Shown here: positions 23,101-35,572 of the stretch, in pieces
How positions within the stretch are numbered: the stretch's first letter is position 1
How the letters are laid out: the number at the start of each line of letters is the position of its first letter
Assembly (NCBI GenBank): GCA_003864495.1
Contig: ML133379.1
Location: forward strand, 1,601,008 to 1,665,007
Source of the DNA: Nemopilema nomurai
Taxonomy: Eukaryota > Cnidaria > Scyphozoa > Rhizostomeae > Rhizostomatidae
Reading direction: 5' to 3'
Length of the DNA: 64,000 nt
Notes under the pieces: generated by a model
Told to the model about the DNA's origin: nothing
What the model saw: only the letters and a program-made list of their open reading frames with translations
Database searches by the model: none
Translations under genes and position numbers: made by a program

Positions 23101-26100
23101 GTGATACTGAGCGATTGGTAGCGATGTTGATTAGTCGACTAAACATCATCATTGTCATGGATTTCATGAGTAAGATGATGAAAGCGTTTTAACGCCGAGT
23201 TTAGTGACTGCTATTTTGATATTGATAATGATATGTTCAGTGATATTGAGCGATTGGTAGCGATTTGATTAGTCGACTAAACATCATCATTGTCATGGAT
23301 TTCATGAGTAAGATGATGAAAGCGTTTTAACGCCGTGTTTAGTGACTTTATTGCTATTTTGATTTTGATAATGATATGTTCAGTGATACTGAGCGATTGG
23401 TAGCGATGTTGATTAGTCGACTAAACATCATCATTGTCATGGATTTCATGAGTAAGATGATGAAAGCGTTTTAACGCCGTGTTAAGTGACTTTATTTTGC
23501 TATTTTGATATTTTGATAATGATATGTTCAGTGATATTGAGCGATTGGTAGCGATGTTGATTAGTCGACTAAACATCATCATTGTCATGGATTTCATGAG
23601 TAAGATGATGAAAGCGTTTTAACGCCGTTTAGTGCTTTATAATGCTTATTTTGATTTGATATGTTCAGTGATACTGAGCGATTGGTAGCGATGTTGATTA
23701 GTCGACTAAACATCATCATTGTCATGGATTTCATGAGTAAGATGATGAAAGCGTTTTAACGTGTTTAGTGACTTTATTTGCTATTTTGATTTTGATAATG
23801 ATATGTTCAGTGATATGAGCGATTGGTAGCGATGTTGATTAGTCGACTAAACATCATCATCGTCATGGATTTCATGAGTAAGATGATGAAAGCGTTTTAA
23901 CTCCGTGTTAAGTGACTTTATTTTGCTATTTTGATATTGATAATGATATGTTCAGTGATATTGAGCAATTGGTAGCGATGTTGATTAGTCGACTAAACAT
24001 CATCATTGTCATGGATTTCATGAGTAAGATGATGAAAGCGTTTTAACGCCGTGTTCAGTGCCTTTATAATGCTATTTTGATTTCGATAATGATATGTTCA
24101 GTGATACTGAGCGATTGGTAGCGATGTTGATTAGTCGACTAAACATCATCATTGTCATGGATTTCATGAGTAAGATGATGAAAGCGTTTTAACGCCGTGT
24201 TTAGTGACTTTATTTTGCTATTTTGATTTTGATAATGATATGTTCAGTGATACTGAGCGATTGGTAGCGATGTTGATTAGTCGACTAAACATCATCATTG
24301 TCATGGATTTCATGAGTAAGATGATGAAAGCGTTTTAACACCGAGTTTAGTGACTTTATTTTGCTATTTTGATTTTGATAATGATATGTTCAGTGATACT
24401 GAGCGATTGGTAGCGATGTTGATTAGTCGACTAAACATCATCATTGTCATGGATTTCATGAGTAAGATGATGAAAGCGTTTTAACGCCGTTTAGTGACTT
24501 TATTTGCTATTTTGATATTGATAATGATATGTTCAGTGATACTGAGCGATTGGTAGCGATGTTGATTAGTCGACTAAACATCATCATTGTCATGGATTTC
24601 ATGAGTAAGATGATGAAAGCGTTTTAACGCCGTGTTTAGTGACTTTATAATGCTATTTTGCTATTTTGATAATGATATGTTCAGTGTTATTGAGCGATTG
24701 GTAGCGATGTTGATTAGTCGACTAAACATCATCATTGTCATGGATTTCATGAGTAAGATGATGAAAGCGTTTTAACGCCGTGTTTAGTGACTTTATTTTG
24801 CTATTTTGATATTGATAATGATATGTTCAGTGATACTGAGCGATTGGTAGCGATGTTGATTAGTCGACTAAACATCATCATTGTCATGGATTTCATGAGT
24901 AAGATGATGAAAGCGTTTTAACGCCGTGTTTAGTGACTTTATTTTGCTATTTTGATTTGATAATGATATGTTCAGTGATATTGAGCGATTGGTAGCGATG
25001 TTGATTAGTCGACTAAACATCATCATTGTCATAGATCTCATGAGTAAGATGATGAAAGCGTTTTAACGCCGAGTTCAGTGCCTTTATAATGCTATTTTGA
25101 TATTGATAATGATATGTTCAGTGATATTGAGCGATTGGTAGCGATGTTGATTAGTCGACTAAACATCATCATTGTCATGGATTTCATGAGTAAGATGATG
25201 AAAGCGTTTTAACGCCGTGTTTAGTGACTTTATTTTGCTATTTTGATTTCGATAATGATATGTTCAGTGATATTGAGCGATTGGTAGCGATGTTGATTAG
25301 TCGACTAAACATCATCATTGTCATGGATTTCATGAGTAAGATGATGAAAGCGTTTTAACTCCGTGTTAAGTGACTTTATTTTGCTATTTTGATATTGATA
25401 ATGATATGTTCAGTGATACTGAGCAATTGGTAGCGATGTTGATTAGTCGACTAAACATCATCATTGTCATGGATTTCATGAGTAAGATGATGAAAGCGTT
25501 TTAACGCCGTGTTAGTGCCTTTATAATGCTATTTTGATTTGATAATGATATGTTCAGTGATACTGAGCGATTGGTAGCGATGTTGATTAGTCGACTAAAC
25601 ATCATCATTGTCATGGATTTCATGAGTAAGATGATGAAAGCGTTTTAACGCCGGTTTAGTGACTTTATTTTGCTATTTTGATTTTGATAATGATATGTTC
25701 AGTGATACTGAGCGATTGGTAGCGATGTTGATTAGTCGACTAAACATCATCATTGTCATGGATTTCATGAGTAAGATGATGAAAGCGTTTTAACGCCGTT
25801 TAGTGACTTTATTGCTATTTTGATTTGATAATGATATGTTCAGTGATACTGAGCGATTGGTAGCGATGTTGATTAGTCGACTAAACATCATCATTGTCAT
25901 GGATTTCATGAGTAAGATGATGAAAGCGTTTTAACGCCGTTTAGTGACTTTATTTTGCTATTTTGATATTGATAATGATATGTTCAGTGATACTGAGCGA
26001 TTGGTAGCGATGTTGATTAGTCGACTAAACATCATCATTGTCATGGATTTCATGAGTAAGATGATGAAAGCGTTTTAACGCCGTGTTTAGTGACTTTATA

Positions 26101-26650
26101 ATGCTATTTTGCTATTTTGATAATGATATGTTTAGTGTTATTGAGCGATTGGTAGCGATGTTGATTAGTCGACTAAACATCATCATTGTCATGGATTTCA
26201 TGAGTAAGATGATGAAAGCGTTTTAACGCCGTGTTTAGTGACTTTTTGCTATTTTGATATTGATAATGATATGTTCAGTGATACTGAGCGATTGGTAGCG
26301 ATGTTGATTAGTCGACTAAACATCATCATTGTCATGGATTTCATGAGTAAGATGATGAAAGCGTTTTAACGCCGTGTTTAGTGACTTTATTTTGCTATTT
26401 TGATATTGATAATGATATGTTCAGTGATACTGAGCGATTGGTAGCGATGTTGATTAGTCGACTAAACATCATCATTGTCATGGATTTCATGAGTAAGATG
26501 ATGAAAGCGTTTTAACGCCGTGTTTAGTGACTTTATAATGCTATTTTGCTATTTTGATAATGGTATGTTTAGTGTTATTGAGCGATTTTAGTAGTTAAGT
26601 CGTAGACTAAATATCATCATTGTTCTGGGCTTCATTGGAGAAATGTTAGG
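14190..26650 (+). repeat. Large tandem satellite, unit about 145 bp, about 80 visible copies
   Basis: Head-to-tail repeats of 140-150 bp fill about 12.4 kb including the assembly gap. Successive tagtcgacta motifs begin at 14367, 14515, 14660 and 14806, giving spacings of 148, 145 and 146. Each unit has a nearly invariant core running from the palindrome attagtcgactaa through catcatcattgtcatgg, ttcatgagtaagatgatg and agcgttttaacgcc. The stretch between core copies is variable, with repeats of ctattttg that change in number. The core can fold: GATGT pairs with ACATC around the SalI-like palindrome, and catcatc pairs with gatgatg further on. Units at both ends are degenerate (14190-14340 and 26575-26650). 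No protein is encoded. Confidence 0.97.
16773..17604. other. Assembly gap (832 N)
   Basis: A run of undetermined bases inside the satellite. Repeats on both sides are in the same orientation. The true length is unknown because tandem repeats of this kind collapse in assemblies. The unit variant changes across the gap, from gatgttg before it to gatcttg after it, so sequence diversity is missing here. Confidence 0.99.
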
Positions 26651-27590
26651 ATTTTTGTACCCTGTGTTCCAAAAAAGACTCGTTGATTATGGTGTGTCTT
26701 TAGGCCAATTTTGGTAGTTTGCTGTAGAGCGACATGCAAGCAAAAAGAAATTATCTGGATCACTGTTAATGGGAAGTCTCAATTTTAATTGAGAGTGTAA
26801 TCAAATATTTTAATCTTAATCAACTTATTCTGTAAATTCCCATTGAATGACGCAGTCCTTTATTTTGGCATTGATGGTTGGATAGTTTATACACCTGTTG
26901 TTTTTATTTATACAAAAGGACTGCAAATGTCACCCATTTCAAGCCCCTCTTTTGGGTTTTTTAACTACGTTTGTATTGAATACTGTGTTTGATTTGCCGA
27001 AATATTGTTACAGCAGAGTTAAAAGGAACTGATCGAAAATCAATTTGAGCAGTCAAAGGCCGTTTAAAGATACAAACAAATGCCAACTATGGGCAATCAA
27101 CTTACGATCACACGCGTCCTTCTGAAACCGCTCGGTTACCGTATTTACTGCACATGGAACAATCCGACGTTCCGATTGAAACACAAAACATTCATTGCCG
27201 TAAATGTTTCACAGGAGGATTGCTGTTTGACTACATTATTTACTCTCCAAAACTGTAAATCATATATGGAGATTCAAGTTATAATTGCTTAAGAAATCCA
27301 AGACTGGCTATCTCTCTCAACTAAGTGACAGTTGGCAAGAATAGGTTGAACTGATGGTGTAAAGTCGTCTACCAAGATAAAGCTGTCAACTTGAATCAAT
27401 AGTTTTCTAATGATAGTTTTCTAATATCAACAAAGCCAAGGCGGCTGGCCAATAGTTCCCTTCACCTCCATGTAATACGCAGTTTTTCCTCAATATGCTC
27501 TTCGATAGAAAGAACGCGATATTTTCAATGCATTATAACTATCTCGAGCTCCAACTAAATTTAAAAACGAAACACTTAGCTCTCAATGTT
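26650..27590. other. Right flank of the satellite, no recognised gene
   Basis: After the last degenerate repeat the sequence becomes unique AT-rich DNA. A 70-codon open frame at 27080-27292 has no recognisable motif. Nothing else is supported. Confidence 0.4.
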
Positions 27591-27895
27591 GAAAATTTAC
27601 TTGAGTTCAGAATGCGTTCTAGCATTTGGCATTTCACTCAAAGGCTTTTCTAAAGTACCTGCTAAACGCTGACAATAAGAATAGTTTTCTGCCAAATAAT
27701 ACACTGTAGTTGCATGCTCTAAAGAGATTAGCGAATCGAAACAGCTGATGTCTGAATTATTTCATCTTCGCCATCAAATGTTTGCTAAGTTTTGGCCATT
27801 TTGATGTTTGGAATATTTGCCAATCTCAGTTTTCATTTGTTAAAGGTTAAGTTTCGTGGCTTCCGAACATTTCCATGAATGCAGATTTCGCTCAA
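27590..27895 (+). promoter_or_regulatory. Orphan copy of the GPCR upstream block
   Basis: Shows the same ordered landmarks as the other upstream blocks (gagttcagaatgcgttctag, gcatttggcatttcactcaa, an atttcatcttcgcc stretch, and a final tccatgaatgcagattt). However, no receptor follows: the next bases resemble the 8.4-8.9 kb open frame instead. A GPCR has probably been lost from this unit. Confidence 0.45.
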
Positions 27896-28200
27896 AGCTA
27901 TTGTAGACGTGTCTGTTTTAGTATCTGGTCGTTCCACTCCTCTGAAATGGGATTTGAAGAAACCATTGATAAAAATACACCTATATGTATCATCCGTGCC
28001 TATATTTAGAAGTTTTTGTAACACCAGTGAGCCAAGTACATCTGTCAAATCGACATCTATAGAACATAAGCAAACAATTATCCAAGAGAATCTTCTGTCA
28101 ACAATCTTTCAAAGAATCCACAATATGGTTGACTCAAATATAAAAGGGGTAGGTAGATTTTGGCACATAAATATTTTTGTAATGAACAATTAATTCACCT
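27833..28200 (-). repeat. Segment related to the 8.4-8.9 kb open frame
   Basis: On the minus strand this reads ...KLLNIGTDDTYRC..., similar to the GTDDKFRN region of the open frame at 8362-8886. It sits directly after the orphan upstream block. It may be the remains of an adjacent exon or repeat. Function is not recognised. Confidence 0.3.
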
Positions 28201-28559
28201 TATGTGTTTCTTTTTCGAGAAATCTAATTGATATTAGCGGGACAGTACAGTTTGAAAGGATTGAGACAACTATTTTCTCAAATAAAAGCGGAATGCTGTT
28301 GCACCGTTGAGATTATTTTCTGCCTTCACTTTATTCTTTAATCGTTTGCTAGGTAAGAAAAGACTGCCATATATCGAAAGTTTTTTCAACTGGTATATGG
28401 TACTCAGGATTTCTGACAGTGACGTCATTGAGGAACAGAGCGATCACGTGCTCGATCAAATGCAGAAATAGGAAGGGAATTTATCGTGAACACGTGAACA
28501 AAAAATTTTCTGTGTGTCTGTTACATGCCCTGATAATTAAGTGATGAGTGCACAAAGTA

Positions 28560-29010
28560 ACTGCAGAAAAAATAGTATCCTCCCTTTGAGTTTAATATAA
28601 AAAGCATAGTAGGACTGAGCTGTTCCGAACTCATTTTAATGTGATTGAAGCTTAGTTACTTGTGCGGGTAATGCGGGTAACCGACGTTAAACTTCTCGTT
28701 TACTAGCAACTGCCGACGTTAAACTTCTTCGAATACTAGCAACTGCTGTTATGAATTAGACTTATACAAGATAGATAACCGTGCCTCTGTCGAGGATAAA
28801 TTATGTCTTAAATGTGACCCAACTACATTGGAAACAGGGCTTTGATGATGGGGTCAGCCACAATCAATATTATTTTAGGCATCTGCGTTGTGCTTTGATA
28901 CTGCAGAGAGTGTTTGGTTAATAAACATAGTTATAGTATTACGTACCAACTGGAGATTCCTCTATTTTTTGCTACTTTGGGCATCTGGCTGAGTCTGGAG
29001 AGCTTCGGCG
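28560..29010 (+). repeat. Short direct repeat in a possible LTR-like segment
   Basis: Two copies of a unit beginning ccgacgttaaacttct and ending actagcaactg lie next to each other at about 28680-28746. The segment has a TATA-like taatataaaaagc and ends near an aataaa-type signal (ttaataaacatag), an arrangement that can occur in LTRs. No partner copy or target duplication was seen, so the LTR reading is weak. Confidence 0.25.
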
Positions 29011-32000
29011 CTGGCATCATGTCTTAGGCCGATACCACTTACAACGCTGTAAAAGGCACTTCTGTTGTAGCTTGGTCTTATCTTTACCTTTTTTCGATCT
29101 CACAATGTAAATAGTGATGCTATCATAAAAACTTTTGGTTTTTCCCGTGACCGAGAAGCCATGCCAGATCCACGAGATCAATAGGTCTACAACGGCTATG
29201 ACTTCTGATCGTCAACCTCTTTAGCAATGTAATGCAACGCCACATATGTGTCTAATAATATGCGAACAGCTTGTTTCAAATAGTTTGTAATGGCGAACCA
29301 GGTGTTACCCATGATTAATCTGAACTTGGGAATATGAAGTTCAAAAGGTCTGTGTCAACGATTAATCAAATGATTAGTATAGATGTACACCGTTGATTAG
29401 AGGAGTTACAGTTGTAAATTATATGCGCAAAATCAATTTATAAGATTTTGTCCTGTTTCTTAAAGCTGTTTTTTGTGTGGTAAAGGGATCCAATCTTGGG
29501 AAACAAAAAAGTAAGAAGAAAAAACTCAGCGAGGTAAGCAACAAAGAACCATGGAGTGAAAGAAAGTAATTTTAGACCACTATGGAAAATTTTTATTGGT
29601 AGTTCAAGAGATTTCGATCTTAGATGTTATTTCCAAAGAACAGTTCGAGCAACGTAGAAACATATTATTATCCATCTATTGCTTGATTAACAGATTACTC
29701 TGATTAACAGAGAGAAATTGAAAGAACCTTTATCACTGTCAGAAACACCAAAATTACTATGTGTCTGTTTCATGCTTTTGATCATTGACCTAGTTTTTTA
29801 AATAGATATCACTACTAATATACAATTGATATACTAAAGGTAGAGCAAAATCGGAAGTTTTAAACTACCACAAAGTTCTAGAACATAAAGCTGTGATTAT
29901 TGGCAAGCAAAGAAAGTATTCGAGCGGCTGTTAAAAGATATTAAATCTATTAAGAATCTTCTTACCACTCATTTTTACATAGCTCTCCACATTTGAGTTT
30001 CCCACATCATGGATTCTTTCAATGTGCAAATACTGGATAGCTTTTCGCTGATGATCTACCATGGGGTGTGACATTGCATTTGTTGCTTTTGGACGTAAAA
30101 GTTAAAAGCTGTTAAAATCGGTGTACAGATTTTATATGCAGCAAGGCAGCATGGATCTAAGACAGCAATTTTTAATGCCACAGTGAAAAGAAGTTTTGGT
30201 AAAGAATACAAATTATGAATTGCTTAATTTATCAAAAACTGGTAGATATAGGTTTTCCCAATGTAACAAGCGATAAAATTAATTGTTTGTCTTTTGGTGG
30301 AAGCTGAACACTTTTTCAGGAGATAGATGCCTATGTTGCTGACATGGCACTGAATGTTAAGTTTATCAATATGAAGGGACATTCAAATTTGATAGAACAA
30401 ATGAAATATAACCTTTTTTGGGTCGTCATATTTGGGCACTGGTATAAAGATACTGCATTTATGTTTTGTGTATATATAGTTTAAAGAATAAAAGGCTCAA
30501 TTTGTGGGTATTGCACATTTTACCTTACGTTAGATCTGTTTATTTTGCTTACCATGCTATTTGATGTTATCATTCTACATTTGCAATCAACTAGCATTTC
30601 TAAGGGCCATTCTCATATGAAATTATAAAAAAGTCTAGATTTCTACAGCCTTATATTGTTTATTCGCAAATAGCACTAAAAGTTTTTACTATAAAAAACT
30701 GTTTCAGCAAACTAGAATTTAGCGAAGGTATCATTCCTTCAAGCACAAATATTTTATGCATCAACTTCCTGTAAGGTCAGTAAATTCTCAGACCAAATAG
30801 GATACAAGATGTCAGTTTATTCTTCATGAAAATGCAATTATTCATGAAATCACTTCGTGATGCTTCAAATGGAAGAGTGTAAAAAATATGATCACTGAAA
30901 TCGATAAATAATCCCCAAAACCACTTGACCAACAACTATAAGACAGTGGCAAATAGGGTCCGCATAAAAAGCGTCTTATGCCATGCAAAAAAGACCAGAA
31001 ACTTTTAATTAACTGTTAGTGAAGACTATTGAAGCGATTGCTGTCGATGTGCGAATATAATCGCCGTTTGAATTTCCTTCATTAAGATACACTATATGCT
31101 AAGCTTCGTAATGTGAAGGCAACATCAAATGAAGGGATATCGAGGTAACGTTTCTTATTTGATCTTTTTTAACAAAATGGGTAGCAGGTAATTTCACAAC
31201 AGACCTACTAAAGAGAGTGGCCGTTATTTCATTTCCACAAAATTTTAGTTGCATCGTGTATATTCGTGTGTTTTCATATTGAACAAAAACATATATGCAC
31301 TTTCCATATAAAAGTAGTTGATGGTGTCTATTGGTCCATGTTGCAATTTAAGTGCCGTTTCTATTCTCTCGTTCGTAAGCACGCTTGCGCAATTCTCTTT
31401 GCGCGTTTTTAAAGTTATATTAGAGCTTTGCTAACATAGCTGTTAAGGGTAAAAGTCAAATTTGGTTGATGGCGATATTACGGCCTACTTTTAAGCATGT
31501 GCAGGAGCAAAGTGACTTTGCAAGCAAATGTATTGCATAGGTTTTAGAAAACAAGATTTAGGGGGGATTCCGTTGTTTGATTCGATATGCAAATTAGCAT
31601 TTTTTTCAAAACATCAATAAAAAGTGAGAGAAAGTGAAACAAGAAGCCTGGAGAAACGTACTCTTCAACAAGCAGGGTATTTTAAACTTTAAAGTTTCAA
31701 AAAGAAGTGAAATTTAAAAGATGAAGACAGCTAGGAATCGATGCTTTATACGCTTTTTATAGATACCAAATCATTCTATAGTTACTACTATTTTTATAGC
31801 TACTAGGATATTTATAGTAAACTCGAATAGATGATGAAAGCAAGGAAACCAAGTTTTCGAAGTTTTCAATACCATGTGCACAACAGGGGCGATTCAGGGA
31901 GAAGTGTGACTACAGCAAAGGAAGGGAAATTTTTAGAGCCACGCCCTTCAGGCTGTCTAAAATGAAGGCTACACCTCTTTTATGTGAATACTATTGTTCT

Positions 32001-32600
32001 GTTGTTGGTCATATGATCAAAATTTTTGTTAGTGGTCAGCGCTAAAATCATATAATAAAATTTAACAAAGGCTTTGTGTTGATCCCTGTTTTGTGAGGAA
32101 TGCGTCACATTCACAGAACGGAAACAAAGGAAATCGCAAGGGCTATTGTTGACATTTTCAAATAGGCTATTGACATAAGCAATTAAACAACAATTGCATA
32201 GGTCAACTTGTATTTTGATTGGCTATTTGAGTCCGCACTGAATTCTATTGGACACTTTCTACAACAATAGCATAGGTCAACTCGGCTTCTTATTCGACAG
32301 TTCAATTTCACCTATGCTCGCGCCAAATTTGGTGGCAATAGGTTGTGATATAATTCCAGAGAACAGGAAGAATTTTTGCGAGATTGGATGAAGTTAATTG
32401 ATGCAAAAGGAAATTGTTTGAGGAAATCTGACTAATGCTCGAGCAAAGGTTGCTAATGTCTGGATACGCCCCTTGTGCACACATTGTTCAATTATCAGGG
32501 CATGTTTTGTGGAAATGCACTTGCTGAAACAACAAGTACCATCTAAATAGAAGCAACTTTAATCTTGGAATGAAAGAAACTCGTCTCTACAGCAAATGGT
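29010..32600. other. Long stretch without recognised genes
   Basis: About 3.6 kb with only short open frames. Near 32190-32285 the phrase gcataggtcaact occurs twice within about 70 bp, beside direct and inverted copies of nearby short words. This may be the decayed end of a repeat. Nothing else on either strand could be assigned. Confidence 0.45.
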
Positions 32601-32612
32601 TTTGTCCTACTT

Positions 32613-33539
32613 TTATTCTTCAGCTGACACCCGTCTTCTTCTGAACAGTCTCCTAATTAAATACTTTCGTACCATACTGTTTCCATAGCTGAATAGAATT
32701 GCATTTATCGCAGCATTGCAGTATACAAAAATATAAACCCAAAATTGTATCACACTGACGAATAACGGTGGTACAGTCTTTTCGTGGTACTTGTAATACG
32801 ACCAAATACCCGACAAAATTATGTACGGCAAATAGAGAACGAGTAATGTTCCAAGCACAAAACGAACCGTTTTTATTGCAGAGATTTCTCGTCCGGCGTC
32901 TCGGTTACTCGCAGCATGTCCAGCCGATCTAAACATTTCTTTCATCTTCTCGATATGAATTGTAATGTTTCGAAGTACTCTGGAATACACAATCAGCATG
33001 AGCGACAGGCAAGCGAGGTTAAGTACATTCATTGCGACATGCAGATAAAAGAAAGGAAACTTGGTCAATAGAAAAGAGATTGTTGCCGATGCTACGAAAC
33101 TGATTGCGACCATGATCTTCATTCGAAACTCGTTCATAATCGAACTGTACTTCTTCAGCTTCGTCACGTGAAGATAGCGATCCATCGTGACGCACATCAG
33201 CATAAGAAATGAGAAGTACGCCAGAAGATATGCGACATATTGTAGGGCTAGTTCAAACACACAGTTGCGGAAGTTGTCTTTCAGCGCTGCCATAACAGTA
33301 ATGGATGGCAAAATGAACAATCCAGTTCCAAGATCTGACAAATTTATCAGCAGAATGAGTTTATTGGTGATTGTATTAAGCTGCTGCATCTTGTAGAGTC
33401 CGTAGATTAAGGCAAAGTTGCAGAATACGATCACAAATGATATAATTGCGCAGACTGTGATGAACTTGACCAGATAGGGCCATGGCATGTCCAATGGCCA
33501 TATTGATGGGCAGAAGTAACGGGAGCTGGAGTCGTTCAT
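32613..33539 (-). CDS. Class A (rhodopsin-like) GPCR, copy 5
   Basis: An intact 308-residue single-exon receptor on the minus strand, closest to copy 2. It begins with the subfamily N-terminus MNDSSSRYFCPSIWPLDMPW (glycosylation sequon at Asn2). It carries the TM1 Asn (CNFALIYG), the invariant loop YKMQQLNTITNK, TM2 Asp (NLSDLGTG), Cys at the TM3 start, DRY (MDRYLHV), TM6 LYLPY, and TM7 NAILFSYGN, where most copies have FGYGN. The tail is strongly basic (RRLFRRRRVS) and could be phosphorylated. The opposite orientation to copies 1-4 shows the cluster grew by inversion as well as tandem duplication. Its upstream block lies at 33600-33960. Ligand unknown. Confidence 0.88.
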   Translation of the reverse strand: MNDSSSRYFCPSIWPLDMPWPYLVKFITVCAIISFVIVFCNFALIYGLYKMQQLNTITNKLILLINLSDLGTGLFILPSITVMAALKDNFRNCVFELALQYVAYLLAYFSFLMLMCVTMDRYLHVTKLKKYSSIMNEFRMKIMVAISFVASATISFLLTKFPFFYLHVAMNVLNLACLSLMLIVYSRVLRNITIHIEKMKEMFRSAGHAASNRDAGREISAIKTVRFVLGTLLVLYLPYIILSGIWSYYKYHEKTVPPLFVSVIQFWVYIFVYCNAAINAILFSYGNSMVRKYLIRRLFRRRRVSAEE

Positions 33540-33599
33540 TGCTGCTCTCTATTCTTCTTTAGAAAGGCTGAGACTAAAATTGGAACGATCAGACTCTGA

Positions 33600-33960
33600 G
33601 ATTTGCACGTATACAATGGCTTTGAGCGTTATCTTCCCCTATGGAAGTGCCTCGAGGGCAACAACACAACGTTTAGGGAATTAAATTAAAGGTTAATCAA
33701 GATTTCCAAACATCCACATGGACAATACTGGATCAACATCTTATGATGAAGATGAAATAATTCAGAGACCAGCTGCTTCGCTTCGCAAATCTAATTTTAA
33801 CATACGAATACAGTGTATTACTATGCAAATAATAATTCTTCTTGTCAGTTTGCAGAACGTATTTTAAGAAAGCTCTTTAGTGAAATTCCAAATACTAGAA
33901 TGTATTCTGAACTTAAGTTAACAAATTCCGTCTTTTTGACATTGCGTGGGGGATTGACAT
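33600..33960 (-). promoter_or_regulatory. Conserved GPCR upstream block, copy 5
   Basis: On the minus strand this shows the family landmarks (aagttcagaatacattctag, a tatttggaatttcact stretch, atttcatcttcatcat, gatgttgatcca) at the expected distance before GPCR copy 5. Confidence 0.4.
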
Positions 33961-34290
33961 ATCTAAAAGAAATTAAATTCAAACTAAGCCTGCAATGTAC
34001 TTGAGGAAGGACTGCGTATAAATCAAAGGTGATAGGAAATATTAATTGCCGCCTTGGCCTCGTTTTGGAAAAACACCCTCAAATGAGAACGAGAATCATT
34101 TAAATTGATTGTCAAATGTGAACGGAAATCTAGAGTGACGCGATGAAGAAATTTTCTTAAAGACTAGATGTTCAGTCAATAGTCCTGAGATTGTTTGCAT
34201 AGGGCATTATTTTGATTTTATAGATGGTGCGCTACAAAGAATTTTCATCAAAATTTAGACGTGTCACACAAGGTGCATATGATAAAAGGC

Positions 34291-34820
34291 TTAAACCAAG
34301 TTAATTTTCCTCGGTGCAGCCTTCGCGAATTCTTTGAAAAGTAGCTTTGTTTCCAGATTTGCTAGGATGTCTATTTCAACAGACATCAACATAAGACTTT
34401 GAAGTCTTTCTTGTCCCATGATAGATCTAAACCTCATCTTGATCATCTTCAGTTTCGAAAATGTTTTTTAACACTGCAGGAATTTGATGGTAGGGACAAC
34501 GCTATTTTTGTCAGTTTTTTCACTTGACCGTAGAAAAGAATATCATCTTTTGTTGCGTCATACAAATGAACGAAGGTTGCAACTCTTTCTTCCTTTGTTA
34601 CTTTTACTAAAACCCCTTGCAGGGCTTGTGACTTTTGAAGGCTTAGTAGTTGACCTTCCAACTCCAGATCGTCTTTGTACCAATCCACGGCTTTCTTGAT
34701 GTTTTTCAATGCATCTAGAGAAGTCATACGTTCTGGACCTAGGTAGCAAAAACCTTTTAGGATCGCTGCACTCTGACTGTTGAATCTCGTTGCGATTGTT
34801 GTTGTCATCAAGTCAAGAGC
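34291..34820 (-). pseudogene. hAT-type transposase, C-terminal exon, frameshifted
   Basis: An exon encoding the C-terminal part of a hAT-superfamily transposase, like the many domesticated or decaying ZMYM1-like copies in animals. The exon starts after a good acceptor (tataaatctacag at 34821 on the minus strand) with ALDLMTTTIATRFNSQS. It runs into LPSNSCSV, the start of the hAT dimerisation region. One base appears to be missing near 34469. In the other frame the domain resumes (SKLKMIK...) and continues through RSIMGQERLQSLMLMSVEID to a stop at 34291. The region normally mediates transposase dimerisation. With the frameshift no full domain can be made, unless this is a sequencing error. Confidence 0.7.
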
Positions 34821-35308
34821 CTGTAGATTTATACAAATCAAATCAAATCAAAAAAATTTCGAGTATTTCAAAATGCATGCAGCACATTGTTCTCTTTTTC
34901 TATAAATTCATTTAGAACTAGCCATTATCAGAAATTTGTATGCCTTCTCCCTCGTCGCGCGCAGTTTACTTTCGGCAAAACATCGTTCATGAGTTATTTT
35001 CCTTTTAATATACATTGCGAAACATTGAGTGTAAGAAGAGAAAGCCAAGTTTTGGCACAGACACGGGACCATTGTCTTCATATGGACCACCGTCCCTGCG
35101 GACAATTTTGCTTCCGTCAAATTTTTTACGTTTTCCAATATTGTTGTGTCACTTAGTGACCAATTTTGTCAAAAGTGCAATAATAATAAACGTCGCACTG
35201 GTCTTTTCTCCTTTTTAGACTAGCTGTGCATTTCCTTGGGAAAATTGCAATTAGCAACCACCCCAGTGCCAAAACTATTAGTGGCAAGCATTACAAGGAG
35301 AAACTTAC

Positions 35309-35572
35309 GTTATAGAAGAAATTGATTCTGAGTTTCTCCTTTGCATCAATGTGCACTGCTGTGTCCAGATTGTTGTCAAGTCTCTTGGGAATTTTTCGGA
35401 CGCGTTCTTCTTTAATACCAAGCTGGTCACGCGATTTTCTTGCGGGATCATATAAAACCCCATTTACACTGTACCGGTACAACTTGTGAATATAAAAAAT
35501 ATTTTTTGGGCTTGGGGGAAGATTTCCTGCCTTTGATACTTGCGTGGGAAATTTCTTGTAGGTAACCATCAA
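35309..35572 (-). pseudogene. hAT-type transposase, upstream exon
   Basis: This open frame ends in KEKLRINFFYN at a strong donor (aac|gtaagttt, 35301-35308 on the minus strand). It joins in phase 0 to ALDLMTTT of the next exon, giving the continuous hAT sequence expected across the junction and an intron of 488 bp (34821-35308). The segment RVRKIPKRLD before it also looks like hAT sequence. The first 40 or so codons (MMVTYKKF...) may be intron or untranslated. No DDE residues or zinc finger are seen upstream, because the Gypsy element and other sequence follow. Confidence 0.5.

Noticed and set aside
14190..26650. CRISPR-like or hammerhead-ribozyme-bearing array
   Set aside because: Units are about 145 bp with no unique spacers, so not CRISPR. 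I looked on both strands for the conserved CTGANGA...GAAA core of hammerheads in the unit and did not find it.
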